The position numbers and the translations under genes were made by a program. 9,320 bases of DNA from Marinospirillum sp. (GTDB taxonomy: Bacteria; Pseudomonadota; Gammaproteobacteria; Pseudomonadales; Halomonadaceae): contig SKOQ01000105.1 in assembly GCA_007119985.1 (NCBI GenBank), forward strand, positions 1 to 9,320. The letters run 5' to 3'. The notes under the pieces were generated by a model, which saw only the letters and a list, made by a program, of their open reading frames with translations, was not told where the DNA came from and made no database searches. Shown here piece after piece: positions 1 through 6,003 of the stretch. Every line of letters begins with the position of its first letter. The stretch's first letter is position 1.

Positions 1-606
1 CGCTATCAACTCCTCGGTGAATCTGTCGATGATGCTGCCGGTGAGGCGTTTGATAAAACGGCCAAGCTGCTGGCATTAGGCTACCCAGGCGGCCCACGCT
101 TGGCTGCACTAGCCCAGCAAGGCACGCCAGGTCGCTTTGATTTTCCGCGCCCGATGACCAACCGCCCCGGCCTCGACTTCAGCTTCAGCGGCCTTAAAAC
201 GCATACGCTCACCTGCATCCGTGAACTTGAGGCGGCCAACGCACTCGATGAGCAAGCCAAAGCCGATGTGGCTTGGGCTTTTCAAGATGCGGTTGTGGAT
301 ACGCTCACCATTAAATGTAAACGTGCACTAAAACACACTGGCTATACGCGCCTGGTTGTCGCAGGTGGTGTCAGCGCAAACCTAGCCTTACGCCAGCGCC
401 TTGATCAGCTGTTAACAGGCATGGGCGGCGAGGTTTTTTATCCTGCGCTGGCTTACTGTACCGATAACGGAGCGATGATCGCACTCGCGGGGGCACTCCG
501 CCTTGCAGCAGGTGAGCGAGATGCCTCCCCACCGCCTGCACTGCGTCCACGCTGGCCTTTAGTTGAACTCAACGCACTGGTTGCGCCTTCTCAGATATCT
601 AAGTGA
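1..606 (+). CDS. tsaD: tRNA N6-adenosine threonylcarbamoyltransferase TsaD, C-terminal part (5' end outside window)
   Basis: TsaD (formerly Gcp/YgjD) transfers the threonylcarbamoyl group from threonylcarbamoyl-AMP to A37 of ANN-decoding tRNAs, working in the cytoplasm with TsaB and TsaE. The frame is open from the first base and gives 201 residues, the last 60% or so of a protein usually near 340 residues. It begins inside the family signature LGESVDDAAGEAFDKTAKLL, followed by YPGGP. Further on are the ASKHA-fold GGVSAN motif and CTDNGAMIA, whose Asp contacts metal/nucleotide in this family. The HxxxH metal site would lie upstream, outside the window. The C-terminus is short and complete (stop TGA 604-606). 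The stop overlaps a possible GTG start of folB, so the two genes are very probably cotranscribed. The family call is secure; only the missing N-terminus limits it. Confidence 0.97.
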   Translation, partial: RYQLLGESVDDAAGEAFDKTAKLLALGYPGGPRLAALAQQGTPGRFDFPRPMTNRPGLDFSFSGLKTHTLTCIRELEAANALDEQAKADVAWAFQDAVVDTLTIKCKRALKHTGYTRLVVAGGVSANLALRQRLDQLLTGMGGEVFYPALAYCTDNGAMIALAGALRLAAGERDASPPPALRPRWPLVELNALVAPSQISK

Positions 607-611
607 TTTTT

Positions 612-992
612 ATGCTTTCTTCTTTACAGACTCACGATCAAATTGTGATTGATCAGCTTTGCTTCGAGGCCTCTTTGGGCCTTTATGAGTGGGAAAAAGA
701 CACTCCTCAGCCATTATGCTTGGATGCCTGTCTCTATGTGGATTTAAAAGCCGCTGCCGCCGCACAAGATCTCAGCCTGAGTGTCGATTATGCGCAGGTC
801 AGCCAAGAGCTGATGGCACTGGCGCAAGCAGAGCATCATGACCTGGTGGAGACGCTGATTGAAAAAATGGCTCAGCACCTGCTGCTGCACCATCCTGTTC
901 AAGCGGTTCAGCTCACTTTGCGCAAGCTCAAGGCCGTACCTCAAGCTCAGGGTGTTGGGGCGCGTATTTTTCGTCAGCAGGTGAACTCATGA
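612..992 (+). CDS. folB: Dihydroneopterin aldolase FolB
   Basis: FolB converts 7,8-dihydroneopterin to 6-hydroxymethyl-dihydropterin plus glycolaldehyde (and epimerises to dihydromonapterin) in cytoplasmic folate synthesis. From ATG 612 the product has 126 residues, a normal family length. Seen residues that align with catalytic or binding positions of characterised aldolases are Glu28 (after GLYEW), Tyr60 in SVDYAQV, Glu80 in DLVETLIE (pterin anchor) and Lys105 in LTLRK (the catalytic Lys). The usual Pro after that Lys is Leu here. The start is uncertain. GTG 603 would add three residues and form a GTGA start-stop overlap with tsaD. I prefer ATG 612, which has a weak AAGTGA upstream. Neither has a good ribosome binding site, which suggests translational coupling to tsaD. 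The 3' end overlaps folK by ATGA. Confidence 0.93.
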   Translation: MLSSLQTHDQIVIDQLCFEASLGLYEWEKDTPQPLCLDACLYVDLKAAAAAQDLSLSVDYAQVSQELMALAQAEHHDLVETLIEKMAQHLLLHHPVQAVQLTLRKLKAVPQAQGVGARIFRQQVNS

Positions 993-1540
993 ACGCAGCA
1001 GCATCACCAGTTCGCGCCTGGGTGAGCCTGGGCAGCAACCATGAGCGCCACTTTCAAATTGGTCGAGCGCTCGATGCGCTGCAAGCTGCCTTTGGCACCC
1101 TAGTGGTCAGCCGTGTTTACGAAACACAACCTGTTGGCATCAAGGTAAAACAGTGCGCGCCCTTCTATAATCTGGTCGCTGGATTTATGACGCAGCAGAC
1201 GCCAGATCAACTCCAGCGTTTTTTTAAATCTCTAGAGGCTGATACCAAATACCTGATGCCAGAAGATCGCAGCGTCTATGTTCGCGCACTAGATCTGGAT
1301 CTGATCAGCTGGGGCAGCTTTGAAGGCGACTATCCTCTTGAAGGCCAGCCCAATCAACACCTTCGCCTACCTTATCCGCAGCTGCTCAAGCATGATTTTG
1401 TGCTGCGTCCACTGGCTGAACTGGTACCCGATGAGTTACCGGCTGGCTACCAACATAGCTACGCTGAACTCTGGTCAACCCATGCCCATGCCGAGCAGGT
1501 CATGCTCCCCGTTTCTTTTACTTGGATGGCGACGGCGTAA
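989..1540 (+). CDS. folK: HPPK-family pyrophosphokinase, divergent FolK
   Basis: FolK (6-hydroxymethyl-7,8-dihydropterin pyrophosphokinase) moves pyrophosphate from ATP to the product of FolB. The 183-residue protein shows the HPPK fold signals: VSLGSN near residue 12, YETQPVG near 44, FYNLVAG near 59, RALDLDLISWG (99-109) with the Mg-binding Asp102 and Asp104, and a C-terminal LPYPQLLKHDFVLRPLAELVPD (about 127-148). Arg99 matches Arg92 of the E. coli enzyme. However, the loop before it (SLEADTKYLMPEDRSVYVR) lacks counterparts of E. coli Arg82 and Trp89 (Leu89 and Val96 here), and GPR has become YVR. A divergent paralogue next to folB and cca is also, from memory, the situation in Pseudomonas, with a canonical folK elsewhere. 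So it could be a weakly active or altered-substrate HPPK. The ATG overlaps the folB stop. The 3' end overlaps the oppositely oriented cca by 23 bases. Family placement is sure; full FolK activity is not. Confidence 0.85.
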   Translation: MNAAASPVRAWVSLGSNHERHFQIGRALDALQAAFGTLVVSRVYETQPVGIKVKQCAPFYNLVAGFMTQQTPDQLQRFFKSLEADTKYLMPEDRSVYVRALDLDLISWGSFEGDYPLEGQPNQHLRLPYPQLLKHDFVLRPLAELVPDELPAGYQHSYAELWSTHAHAEQVMLPVSFTWMATA

Positions 1541-2633
1541 AGAGCCCCTCGCGTACCTTGTCTTGGCGCTGTTCACGCAGCGCATTACCAACAGCTGGGC
1601 CGCGCAAACCTGCTTGCACCAAGGCTTGCGCCGAAAGCGGTGCCGCTAGGTGATAGGCTTGGGCGATCCGCTTCGCGGGCCAGTCTTCTCGCATCCAGCC
1701 CAAAACCTCAACGGCATGGAGAGCGGGTTCAGGCTGACGCCAAGCATCCAGCTGATCTAAAAGATCAATCAGGTTTTCAGCAGTCAGTGCTTGACCTATT
1801 GCATGCTGGGCCGCAGTGCGCATCTTGGCCGCCAACTGAAGCGCAGCCTTAGGCCAGCCCCAAATCGCTTGCTGCTGGGTTAACTCAACGGGCTCTTGCC
1901 CATATAAAAGCAAGGCAAGACGCGTTTCCACATTGGCGTGATGACTGACAGCCATCTGCAAGCGCGCCGTTAATAAGGCGGCCTGCGCCTGCCAATAGCG
2001 TGCAAAATCAGGTGACAGAGCACTCAGAGCCCCAAGCGCATCAAGCTGAGCAAAGAAGACCTCAGGGTGCGAGGTCATCAGCGCGCGCTGCACCTCTTGC
2101 GCCACCCGCTCTCGTGTCAGTTCGCTTAACTCACCTTGTTCGACGAGCTGACGAACCAAAGCATCAGCATCAGGATGAACACGAAATCCTAGGCTTGCAA
2201 AACGTGCTGCAAAACGCGCTAAACGCAACACACGCAACGGATCTTCTGCAAAGGCTGCCGAGACAGGGCGAAGCCAGCGCTGCTCACAATCTCGCTGGCC
2301 GCCATAGGGATCAATCAGCTCGCCTTCGGCTGTTTTTGCCATCGCGTTGATGGTCAAATCTCGACGCAGCAGGTCTTCCTCTAGAGTGACATCTGCCTGG
2401 GCATGCACCTGAAACCCTTTATAGCCACGGCCTGATTTGCGCTCCGTGCGCGCCAACGCATATTCCTCATGGGTTTGGGGGTGCAAAAAGACGGGGAAAT
2501 CCTGCCCCACAGGGAGAAAACCTTGTGCCAGCATCTCTTGCGGTGTTGCCCCCACCACGACCCAATCACGGTCCACGACCTTTAAACCTAAAAGGCAATC
2601 GCGCACAGCGCCACCGACAAGATAAATCTGCAT
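1518..2633 (-). CDS. cca: CCA-adding tRNA nucleotidyltransferase, without HD motif
   Basis: CCA-adding enzyme builds or repairs the 3' CCA of tRNAs from CTP and ATP without a nucleic-acid template. The class II head is textbook: MQIYLVGGAVRD at residues 1-12, metal-binding Asp21 and Asp23 in VVDRDWVVVG, HEEYALARTERKSG, RRDLTINAMA, DPYGGQRD and the EDPLRVLRLARFA neck motif. The start is fixed at 2633 by the match of MxIYLVGGAVRD to the E. coli N-terminus and by an AGGAGG sequence 5 bases upstream; the frame is open 26 codons further but unlike the family. The product is 371 residues, against about 412 in E. coli. The region that holds the CHDLGKG and HxHG metal phosphohydrolase motifs there reads LALLLYGQEP here, so HD phosphatase activity is probably lost. 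The C-terminal LDAWRQPE and VQAGLRGPAVG still match the family. Transcribed away from flgP; convergent with folK. Confidence 0.95.
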   Translation of the reverse strand: MQIYLVGGAVRDCLLGLKVVDRDWVVVGATPQEMLAQGFLPVGQDFPVFLHPQTHEEYALARTERKSGRGYKGFQVHAQADVTLEEDLLRRDLTINAMAKTAEGELIDPYGGQRDCEQRWLRPVSAAFAEDPLRVLRLARFAARFASLGFRVHPDADALVRQLVEQGELSELTRERVAQEVQRALMTSHPEVFFAQLDALGALSALSPDFARYWQAQAALLTARLQMAVSHHANVETRLALLLYGQEPVELTQQQAIWGWPKAALQLAAKMRTAAQHAIGQALTAENLIDLLDQLDAWRQPEPALHAVEVLGWMREDWPAKRIAQAYHLAAPLSAQALVQAGLRGPAVGNALREQRQDKVREGLFTPSPSK

Positions 2634-2638
2634 CTCTG

Positions 2639-2644
2639 CCTCCT
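2639..2644 (-). promoter_or_regulatory. Ribosome binding site of cca
   Basis: AGGAGG on the minus strand, 5 bases before the ATG at 2633. This perfect Shine-Dalgarno decides the start over the in-frame codon at 2711. Confidence 0.85.
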
Positions 2645-2769
2645 CAAGGCTAAACTTTAACTCACAGCGGCCGATTCTTCTTTGAGGGAAAAATCGATTA
2701 ACATCACCCACTGCTGATCACTTTGGTTGTGCAGCTTGTCTCAGAATCGCTTTTTGTTACAAACAAATA

Positions 2770-2800
2770 GCTGTGGCTTCTGGAAAGTGTGTATAAAATA
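2770..2800 (+). promoter_or_regulatory. Possible promoter of flgP-flgT
   Basis: An AT-rich TATAAAAT at 2792-2799 could serve as a -10 element about 50 bases before flgP, in the only sizeable intergenic region upstream of it. No good -35 is seen at the right distance. Flagellar sigma54 and sigma28 consensus sequences were looked for and not found in convincing form. The assignment rests on position and the -10 alone. Confidence 0.3.
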
Positions 2801-2837
2801 CAATCAGAGCAGCAGTAGGAATAAGAATTTTATATCT

Positions 2838-2842
2838 GGGAG
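2838..2842 (+). promoter_or_regulatory. Ribosome binding site of flgP
   Basis: GGGAG, 5 bases before the ATG at 2848, a good Shine-Dalgarno. It supports a start that gives a well-formed lipoprotein signal peptide. Confidence 0.75.
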
Positions 2843-2847
2843 ACGAC

Positions 2848-3414
2848 ATGTTTAAGAAAACACTCTGCACTGGCCTTGTCATTGCTGGCTTGGCGTTAAC
2901 AGCAGGTTGTGCCAATCAGCGCCAGCAAGAGCCTGCAAGCACCACGCACAATACCTATGTTCTCGGCAATTTTGATCCTGTTGTGATTCGAGTCCAAGGC
3001 CATGGTGCCCCTTCTGCTGCAACTGATGTGCAAACCAATGCGAATCAGCGTCGTCTCCTCGCTATGCGTGCGTCCAAAATGGATGCTTACCGTGCTTTAG
3101 CTGAACGCGTCTATGGTACACGCATTCAAGGCAGTACGACTGTCCAAAATCTTGCGACTCGTGATGACCATATTCGTGGCTATGTCGATAACATCATTCG
3201 CGGTGCCAAGGTCGTTGCCACTCGTGAAGTGAATGGCGTTTTTGAAACCGATATGGAACTTGTGCTCGAGCCTCGCTTCCAACACTGTATGCTGCAGGGC
3301 CGCTCGATGGCTGCTGATCCCATCTGCTCACAGAACACAGTCCATGGCGAGCACCCTTCACAGCGCATGCCGGTTTCACAGGCGCAACCTCGCCAGCGTT
3401 ATCACTTGAATTAA
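2848..3414 (+). CDS. flgP: Flagellar outer-membrane lipoprotein FlgP (LPP20 family)
   Basis: FlgP is an outer-membrane lipoprotein of polar-flagellum basal disk/outer-ring structures in Vibrio and Campylobacter. The 188-residue product starts with a Lys-rich n-region, a hydrophobic stretch and lipobox LTAG-C, with lipidation at Cys21. The +2 residue is Ala, not Asp, so sorting to the outer membrane is expected. Residues about 45-142 form the LPP20-like domain: VVIRVQGHG, then AMRASKMDAYRALAERVYG (strongly helical), TRIQGSTTVQN, IRGYVDNIIRGAKVVATREVNG and the ETDMELVLE strand. The tail from about 145 is polar, rich in Gln, His and Pro, with Cys147 and Cys160, and looks disordered. The next gene, on the same strand, encodes FlgT, a partner in the same structure, which supports the call. 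Other LPP20 lipoproteins share the fold, so the name depends partly on context. Confidence 0.82.
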   Translation: MFKKTLCTGLVIAGLALTAGCANQRQQEPASTTHNTYVLGNFDPVVIRVQGHGAPSAATDVQTNANQRRLLAMRASKMDAYRALAERVYGTRIQGSTTVQNLATRDDHIRGYVDNIIRGAKVVATREVNGVFETDMELVLEPRFQHCMLQGRSMAADPICSQNTVHGEHPSQRMPVSQAQPRQRYHLN

Positions 3415-3439
3415 TGCTCTAGCGGTGCTTGTGTTCTCT

Positions 3440-3470
3440 GGGGAGGCCTGATACTAGGCTTCCCCTTATT
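3440..3470 (+). terminator. Hairpin between flgP and flgT (attenuator or weak terminator)
   Basis: Inverted repeat: arm 3440-3449 (GGGGAGGCCT), 6-base loop, arm 3456-3465 (AGGCTTCCCC). It gives 10 base pairs including one G-U, followed by TTATT. The stem is GC-rich but the T-tract is short, so partial termination or protection of the upstream flgP mRNA are both possible. Confidence 0.5.
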
Positions 3471-3501
3471 GCTTGTGTTCTGTTCATCAATGGAATGTCC
3501 C

Positions 3502-4722
3502 ATGCCAAGATCTGCCATATCAAAGCTGCTTGTTTTTCTTCTGTTGGTCATGCTGGGCTGGCCAGCTCATGCCTACTGGGTTGAAGCCACAGGAACAGCG
3601 GTGGTGCAGCACCAAGATCTGGTTGCAGCCAGACGCGCCGCTATTCGCGATGCCCTTCGTCAGGCCAGCTTTCAAGGGGCTTTGCATATCAATGGTTATC
3701 AAGCCATGAATCGCGGTGAAGTCCACACAGATCAGCTCTCGATCAACACCCAGAGCAGCATCAGCGAAATGCAGATTCTTGAAGAGCGTATCCAGCAGGG
3801 GATGATGCTGGTCAGAGTCCGTGCCAGAATTGAAAGCAGCGGTCAATGCGAAGGTGGCAACTATGCCAACGGCTATCGACGCAGCCTTGCCATTAGCCAG
3901 TTTCACTTAGAGCGCCCCCTTTCCGCCAATATGGGTGCCTTGCATGATGTGAGTGAGCGCTTACCGCGAGAAATTCTGCAGCGCTTACAAAATGAAGAGC
4001 GCCTGCGAGTCTTGGATGCTGTGCGCTTCCAGCTTTATGCAGATCAATCCACCATTCCCACTACCGTCAATGACCAAGGCCGCCTCACCACAGCCGTGGA
4101 TATGGCAACGCGTCTTGGTGCCCAATATGTGCTGACCGGTGTAGTGCGTAGCTTGGATCTACTTCATCCAGATTTAGCCAGCGAGCGTCCGGTTCTTGCT
4201 GGGCTTTACGAACGCACCCGCTATCGTGGTGAACGTTTTGCGCGCGAGTTCCAAGTTGATTTATTTATCCATGACGGCTTTAGCGGTGAGTTGATTACCA
4301 GCCGCCGCTACACCACTAGCGGCAACTGGACAGAAAACCGTACCGAGCGCGTTGGTTTTGCCACCCCTCGCTTCTGGGAGATCGATTTTGGTCAAAAGGT
4401 CGATGATATGGTGGAGCAGATGGTCGCTGACCTACATGTTCAGGTTGGCTGCCAGCCATTTATGGCGCGGATTACCCGCACAGATAACCGCCATATCTAT
4501 ATTGATGCCGGCAGTGATGCTGGTCTCCAGCCAGGCGATACGCTGAGCGTTTACCGACTCAACACCTTTTACGACCAAACCCAGCGTGCGTTTACCGAGC
4601 TCGTCCCTGTCGATCTCACCCTCAGCCTTGAACGCATCCAGCCTAATTTTGCCCGAGGGCGCCTCGGTGCCCTGCCTGAAATGCTGAACATTCAGGTCGG
4701 TGATGTGGTGATTGCTTGGTAA
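3502..4722 (+). CDS. flgT: Flagellar H-ring protein FlgT
   Basis: FlgT is a periplasmic protein that, in Vibrio, forms part of the H ring around the LP ring of the sodium-driven polar flagellum and helps recruit MotX/MotY. From ATG 3502 the product has 406 residues, with a clear signal peptide (MPRSAISKLLVFLLLVMLGW) and likely cleavage after PAHA, residue 24. Domains in order are the FlgT N-terminal domain at about 25-112 (YWVEATGTAVV; AARRAAIRDALRQA; VRVRARIE), the middle domain at about 127-312 (SLAISQFHLERP; ATRLGAQYVLTGVVRSL; FQVDLFIHDGFSGELI), and the C-terminal beta domain at about 319-406 (ITRTDNRHIYIDAGSDAGLQPGD; QVGDVVIAW). The mature protein has only two cysteines, Cys116 and Cys317, next to the domain borders. 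ATG 3490 and TTG 3469 are in frame upstream but only add residues before the signal peptide. The ribosome binding site is weak (GGAA at 3492-3495). No flgO is seen in the window. Confidence 0.85.
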   Translation: MPRSAISKLLVFLLLVMLGWPAHAYWVEATGTAVVQHQDLVAARRAAIRDALRQASFQGALHINGYQAMNRGEVHTDQLSINTQSSISEMQILEERIQQGMMLVRVRARIESSGQCEGGNYANGYRRSLAISQFHLERPLSANMGALHDVSERLPREILQRLQNEERLRVLDAVRFQLYADQSTIPTTVNDQGRLTTAVDMATRLGAQYVLTGVVRSLDLLHPDLASERPVLAGLYERTRYRGERFAREFQVDLFIHDGFSGELITSRRYTTSGNWTENRTERVGFATPRFWEIDFGQKVDDMVEQMVADLHVQVGCQPFMARITRTDNRHIYIDAGSDAGLQPGDTLSVYRLNTFYDQTQRAFTELVPVDLTLSLERIQPNFARGRLGALPEMLNIQVGDVVIAW

Positions 4723-4730
4723 GATTGACC

Positions 4731-4758
4731 AAAAAAAGAGCCAAACGGCTCTTTTTTT
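4731..4758. terminator. Bidirectional rho-independent terminator between flgT and glpE
   Basis: A perfect 12-base-pair inverted repeat: seven A then GAGCC, loop AAAC, GGCTC then seven T. It lies 8 bases after the flgT stop and about 25 bases past the glpE stop on the other strand. The A and T tracts make it work in both directions, ending the flgP-flgT transcript and the surA-to-glpE transcript. Confidence 0.92.
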
Positions 4759-4782
4759 GTTATCGACTACTTCCCTCGCAGT

Positions 4783-5100
4783 TCAGGCCGTACACTGCTC
4801 TGGATAAAGATACTTCCACTGCTCATAACCACCAGCCAAGCTGTAGGCCTCAGTGAAACCTTGCTCGAATAAGAACTGCGCCGCATTTTGGCTGCTCATT
4901 CCATGGTAGCAACACACCACCACAGGGCGCGTCTTGTCCTGTTCGCTGACAAACTGAGCCACATTGTCATTATTCAGCGCCAGCGCACCTTGAATATGGC
5001 CAGCCGCATAGGACTGCGGATCACGAATATCCACAAAAAGAGCTTGGTCTGCCTCTAGCCATGCCAGCGCCTCTTGGGCTTGTAGGGTTTTAAAACTCAT
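4783..5100 (-). CDS. glpE: Thiosulfate sulfurtransferase GlpE (single-domain rhodanese)
   Basis: GlpE moves sulfane sulfur from thiosulfate to cyanide or, more likely in the cell, to thioredoxin or other thiols, through a cysteine persulfide; it is cytoplasmic. The 105-residue product matches the E. coli protein (108 residues) over its length: LFVDIRDPQSYAAGHIQGA near 21-39, the active loop CYHGMSS with the nucleophile Cys64, and a C-terminal LAGGYEQWKYLYP. An extra Cys63 precedes the nucleophile. Start 5100 has AGGAG (minus strand, 5107-5111) 6 bases upstream. It follows apaH by 64 bases, the Pseudomonas arrangement, and shows no link to glycerol genes despite the name. It is the last gene before the terminator at 4731-4758. 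Confidence 0.95.
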   Translation of the reverse strand: MSFKTLQAQEALAWLEADQALFVDIRDPQSYAAGHIQGALALNNDNVAQFVSEQDKTRPVVVCCYHGMSSQNAAQFLFEQGFTEAYSLAGGYEQWKYLYPEQCTA

Positions 5101-5106
5101 TCACGA

Positions 5107-5111
5107 CTCCT
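5107..5111 (-). promoter_or_regulatory. Ribosome binding site of glpE
   Basis: AGGAG on the minus strand, 6 bases before the ATG at 5100; confirms that start. Confidence 0.8.
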
Positions 5112-5164
5112 AGTTCTTGTTAAATAAAAGCCTGTTGTGATCGGCTAATGCTTGACGCCCTGTC

Positions 5165-5980
5165 TTATTTCTTTTGCGCTGGCACCTGAAAAAGCTGCTG
5201 GTCCTCAAGGCGCAAAGCCGTGAGACACTCTCCCCACACACAGCCTGTATCCAAGGAGAAGATACCTTGGCGACCCGTACGCCCTTTCAGCGCCGCCCAA
5301 TGACCAAACAGCAAGCGTGTTTGCGGGGCCACCTGACTAGGGTAGCTAAACCAAGGCGCATAGCCTGCAGGCGCATTGGCAGCTTCACTTTTGGTCTCCA
5401 GTTCTAAGCTACCATCTGCGCGGCAAAATCGCATCCGCGTGAGGTAATTGACGATGGCGCGATGCCGCTCAGCACCTGTCAGCTGATCTGACCAACACAG
5501 CGGATCATTGGCAAAGAGGCGACTTAAAAAATCGCGCTGTCGCGAAGAGCGCAGTTCCAACTCGACCTCAGCAGCCAGCGCTTGGGCTTGAGCCAGACTC
5601 CAGATCGGTGGAATGCCAGCATGGGTCATCACCGCATTCAATTCAGCATCGTAATGGAGTAGTGGCTGCTGTGCGAGCCAGGCTAAAAGCTGCGGGGCAT
5701 CCTTGGCCTTCAGCAGTTTATCCAAGGTATCGGAGCGCTTGGTTTTGCGCAGCCCTTGAGCCACGGCGAGCAGGTGAAAATCATGGTTCCCCAGCACCAC
5801 CTGCGCACTTGATCCCAAATCAGTGATCAAGCGCAACACATCCAAAGACCCAGGACCACGATTGACAAGATCACCCACACACCAGAGGCAATCACGAGCA
5901 GGATGAAAGTCTATTTTTTTAAGGAGCTGCTTCAGTTCATCATAGCAACCCTGTAGGTCTCCAACAGCATAGGTGGCCAT
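5165..5980 (-). CDS. apaH: Symmetrical bis(5'-nucleosyl)-tetraphosphatase ApaH
   Basis: ApaH splits Ap4A to two ADP, keeps dinucleoside polyphosphates low under stress, and in E. coli also removes Np4 caps from RNA. The 271-residue product has the metallophosphatase motifs in order: GDLQG (Asp8), GDLVNRGPGS (Asp37), GNHD (Asn65, His66), THAG (His120) and FGHW (His227). The first motif has Gln10 where E. coli has His (GDVHG); I recall the same GDLQG in Pseudomonas ApaH, so I do not read it as loss of function. The start at 5980 is chosen because MATYAVGDLQGCYDEL matches the E. coli N-terminus and has AAGGA about 8 bases upstream; the frame stays open back into rsmA. The rsmA stop is only 23 bases upstream. 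apaG, usually between the two genes, is absent. Confidence 0.95.
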   Translation of the reverse strand: MATYAVGDLQGCYDELKQLLKKIDFHPARDCLWCVGDLVNRGPGSLDVLRLITDLGSSAQVVLGNHDFHLLAVAQGLRKTKRSDTLDKLLKAKDAPQLLAWLAQQPLLHYDAELNAVMTHAGIPPIWSLAQAQALAAEVELELRSSRQRDFLSRLFANDPLCWSDQLTGAERHRAIVNYLTRMRFCRADGSLELETKSEAANAPAGYAPWFSYPSQVAPQTRLLFGHWAALKGRTGRQGIFSLDTGCVWGECLTALRLEDQQLFQVPAQKK

Positions 5981-6003
5981 AGGCTTTCCTTCTTTATCTT
6001 TTT

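Noticed and set aside
2000..2350. Plus-strand open frame of 116 codons opposite cca
   Set aside because: It is the shadow of the conserved cca reading frame; its Ala/Arg/His/Gln-rich composition is typical of an antisense frame.
2652..2661. TAAAGTTT-like string on the minus strand before cca, resembling a sigma28 -35 element
   Set aside because: No GCCGATAA-like -10 lies 11 bases on; that spot is the cca ribosome binding site, and cca is not a flagellar gene.
2634..2711. N-terminal extension of CCA from an in-frame start at 2711
   Set aside because: The added 26 residues are unlike the family, and the ATG at 2633 has a perfect AGGAGG 5 bases upstream.
2774..2789. Possible sigma54 promoter upstream of flgP (TGGC at 2774, as expected for a flagellar gene)
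   Set aside because: The -24 GG is present but the -12 position reads GT in place of the invariant GC, and the rest of the element does not match.
3520..3906. Long minus-strand open frame (128 codons) inside flgT
   Set aside because: It lies wholly opposite a well-supported gene with signal peptide and family domains, has no ribosome binding site noticed, and no recognisable product.
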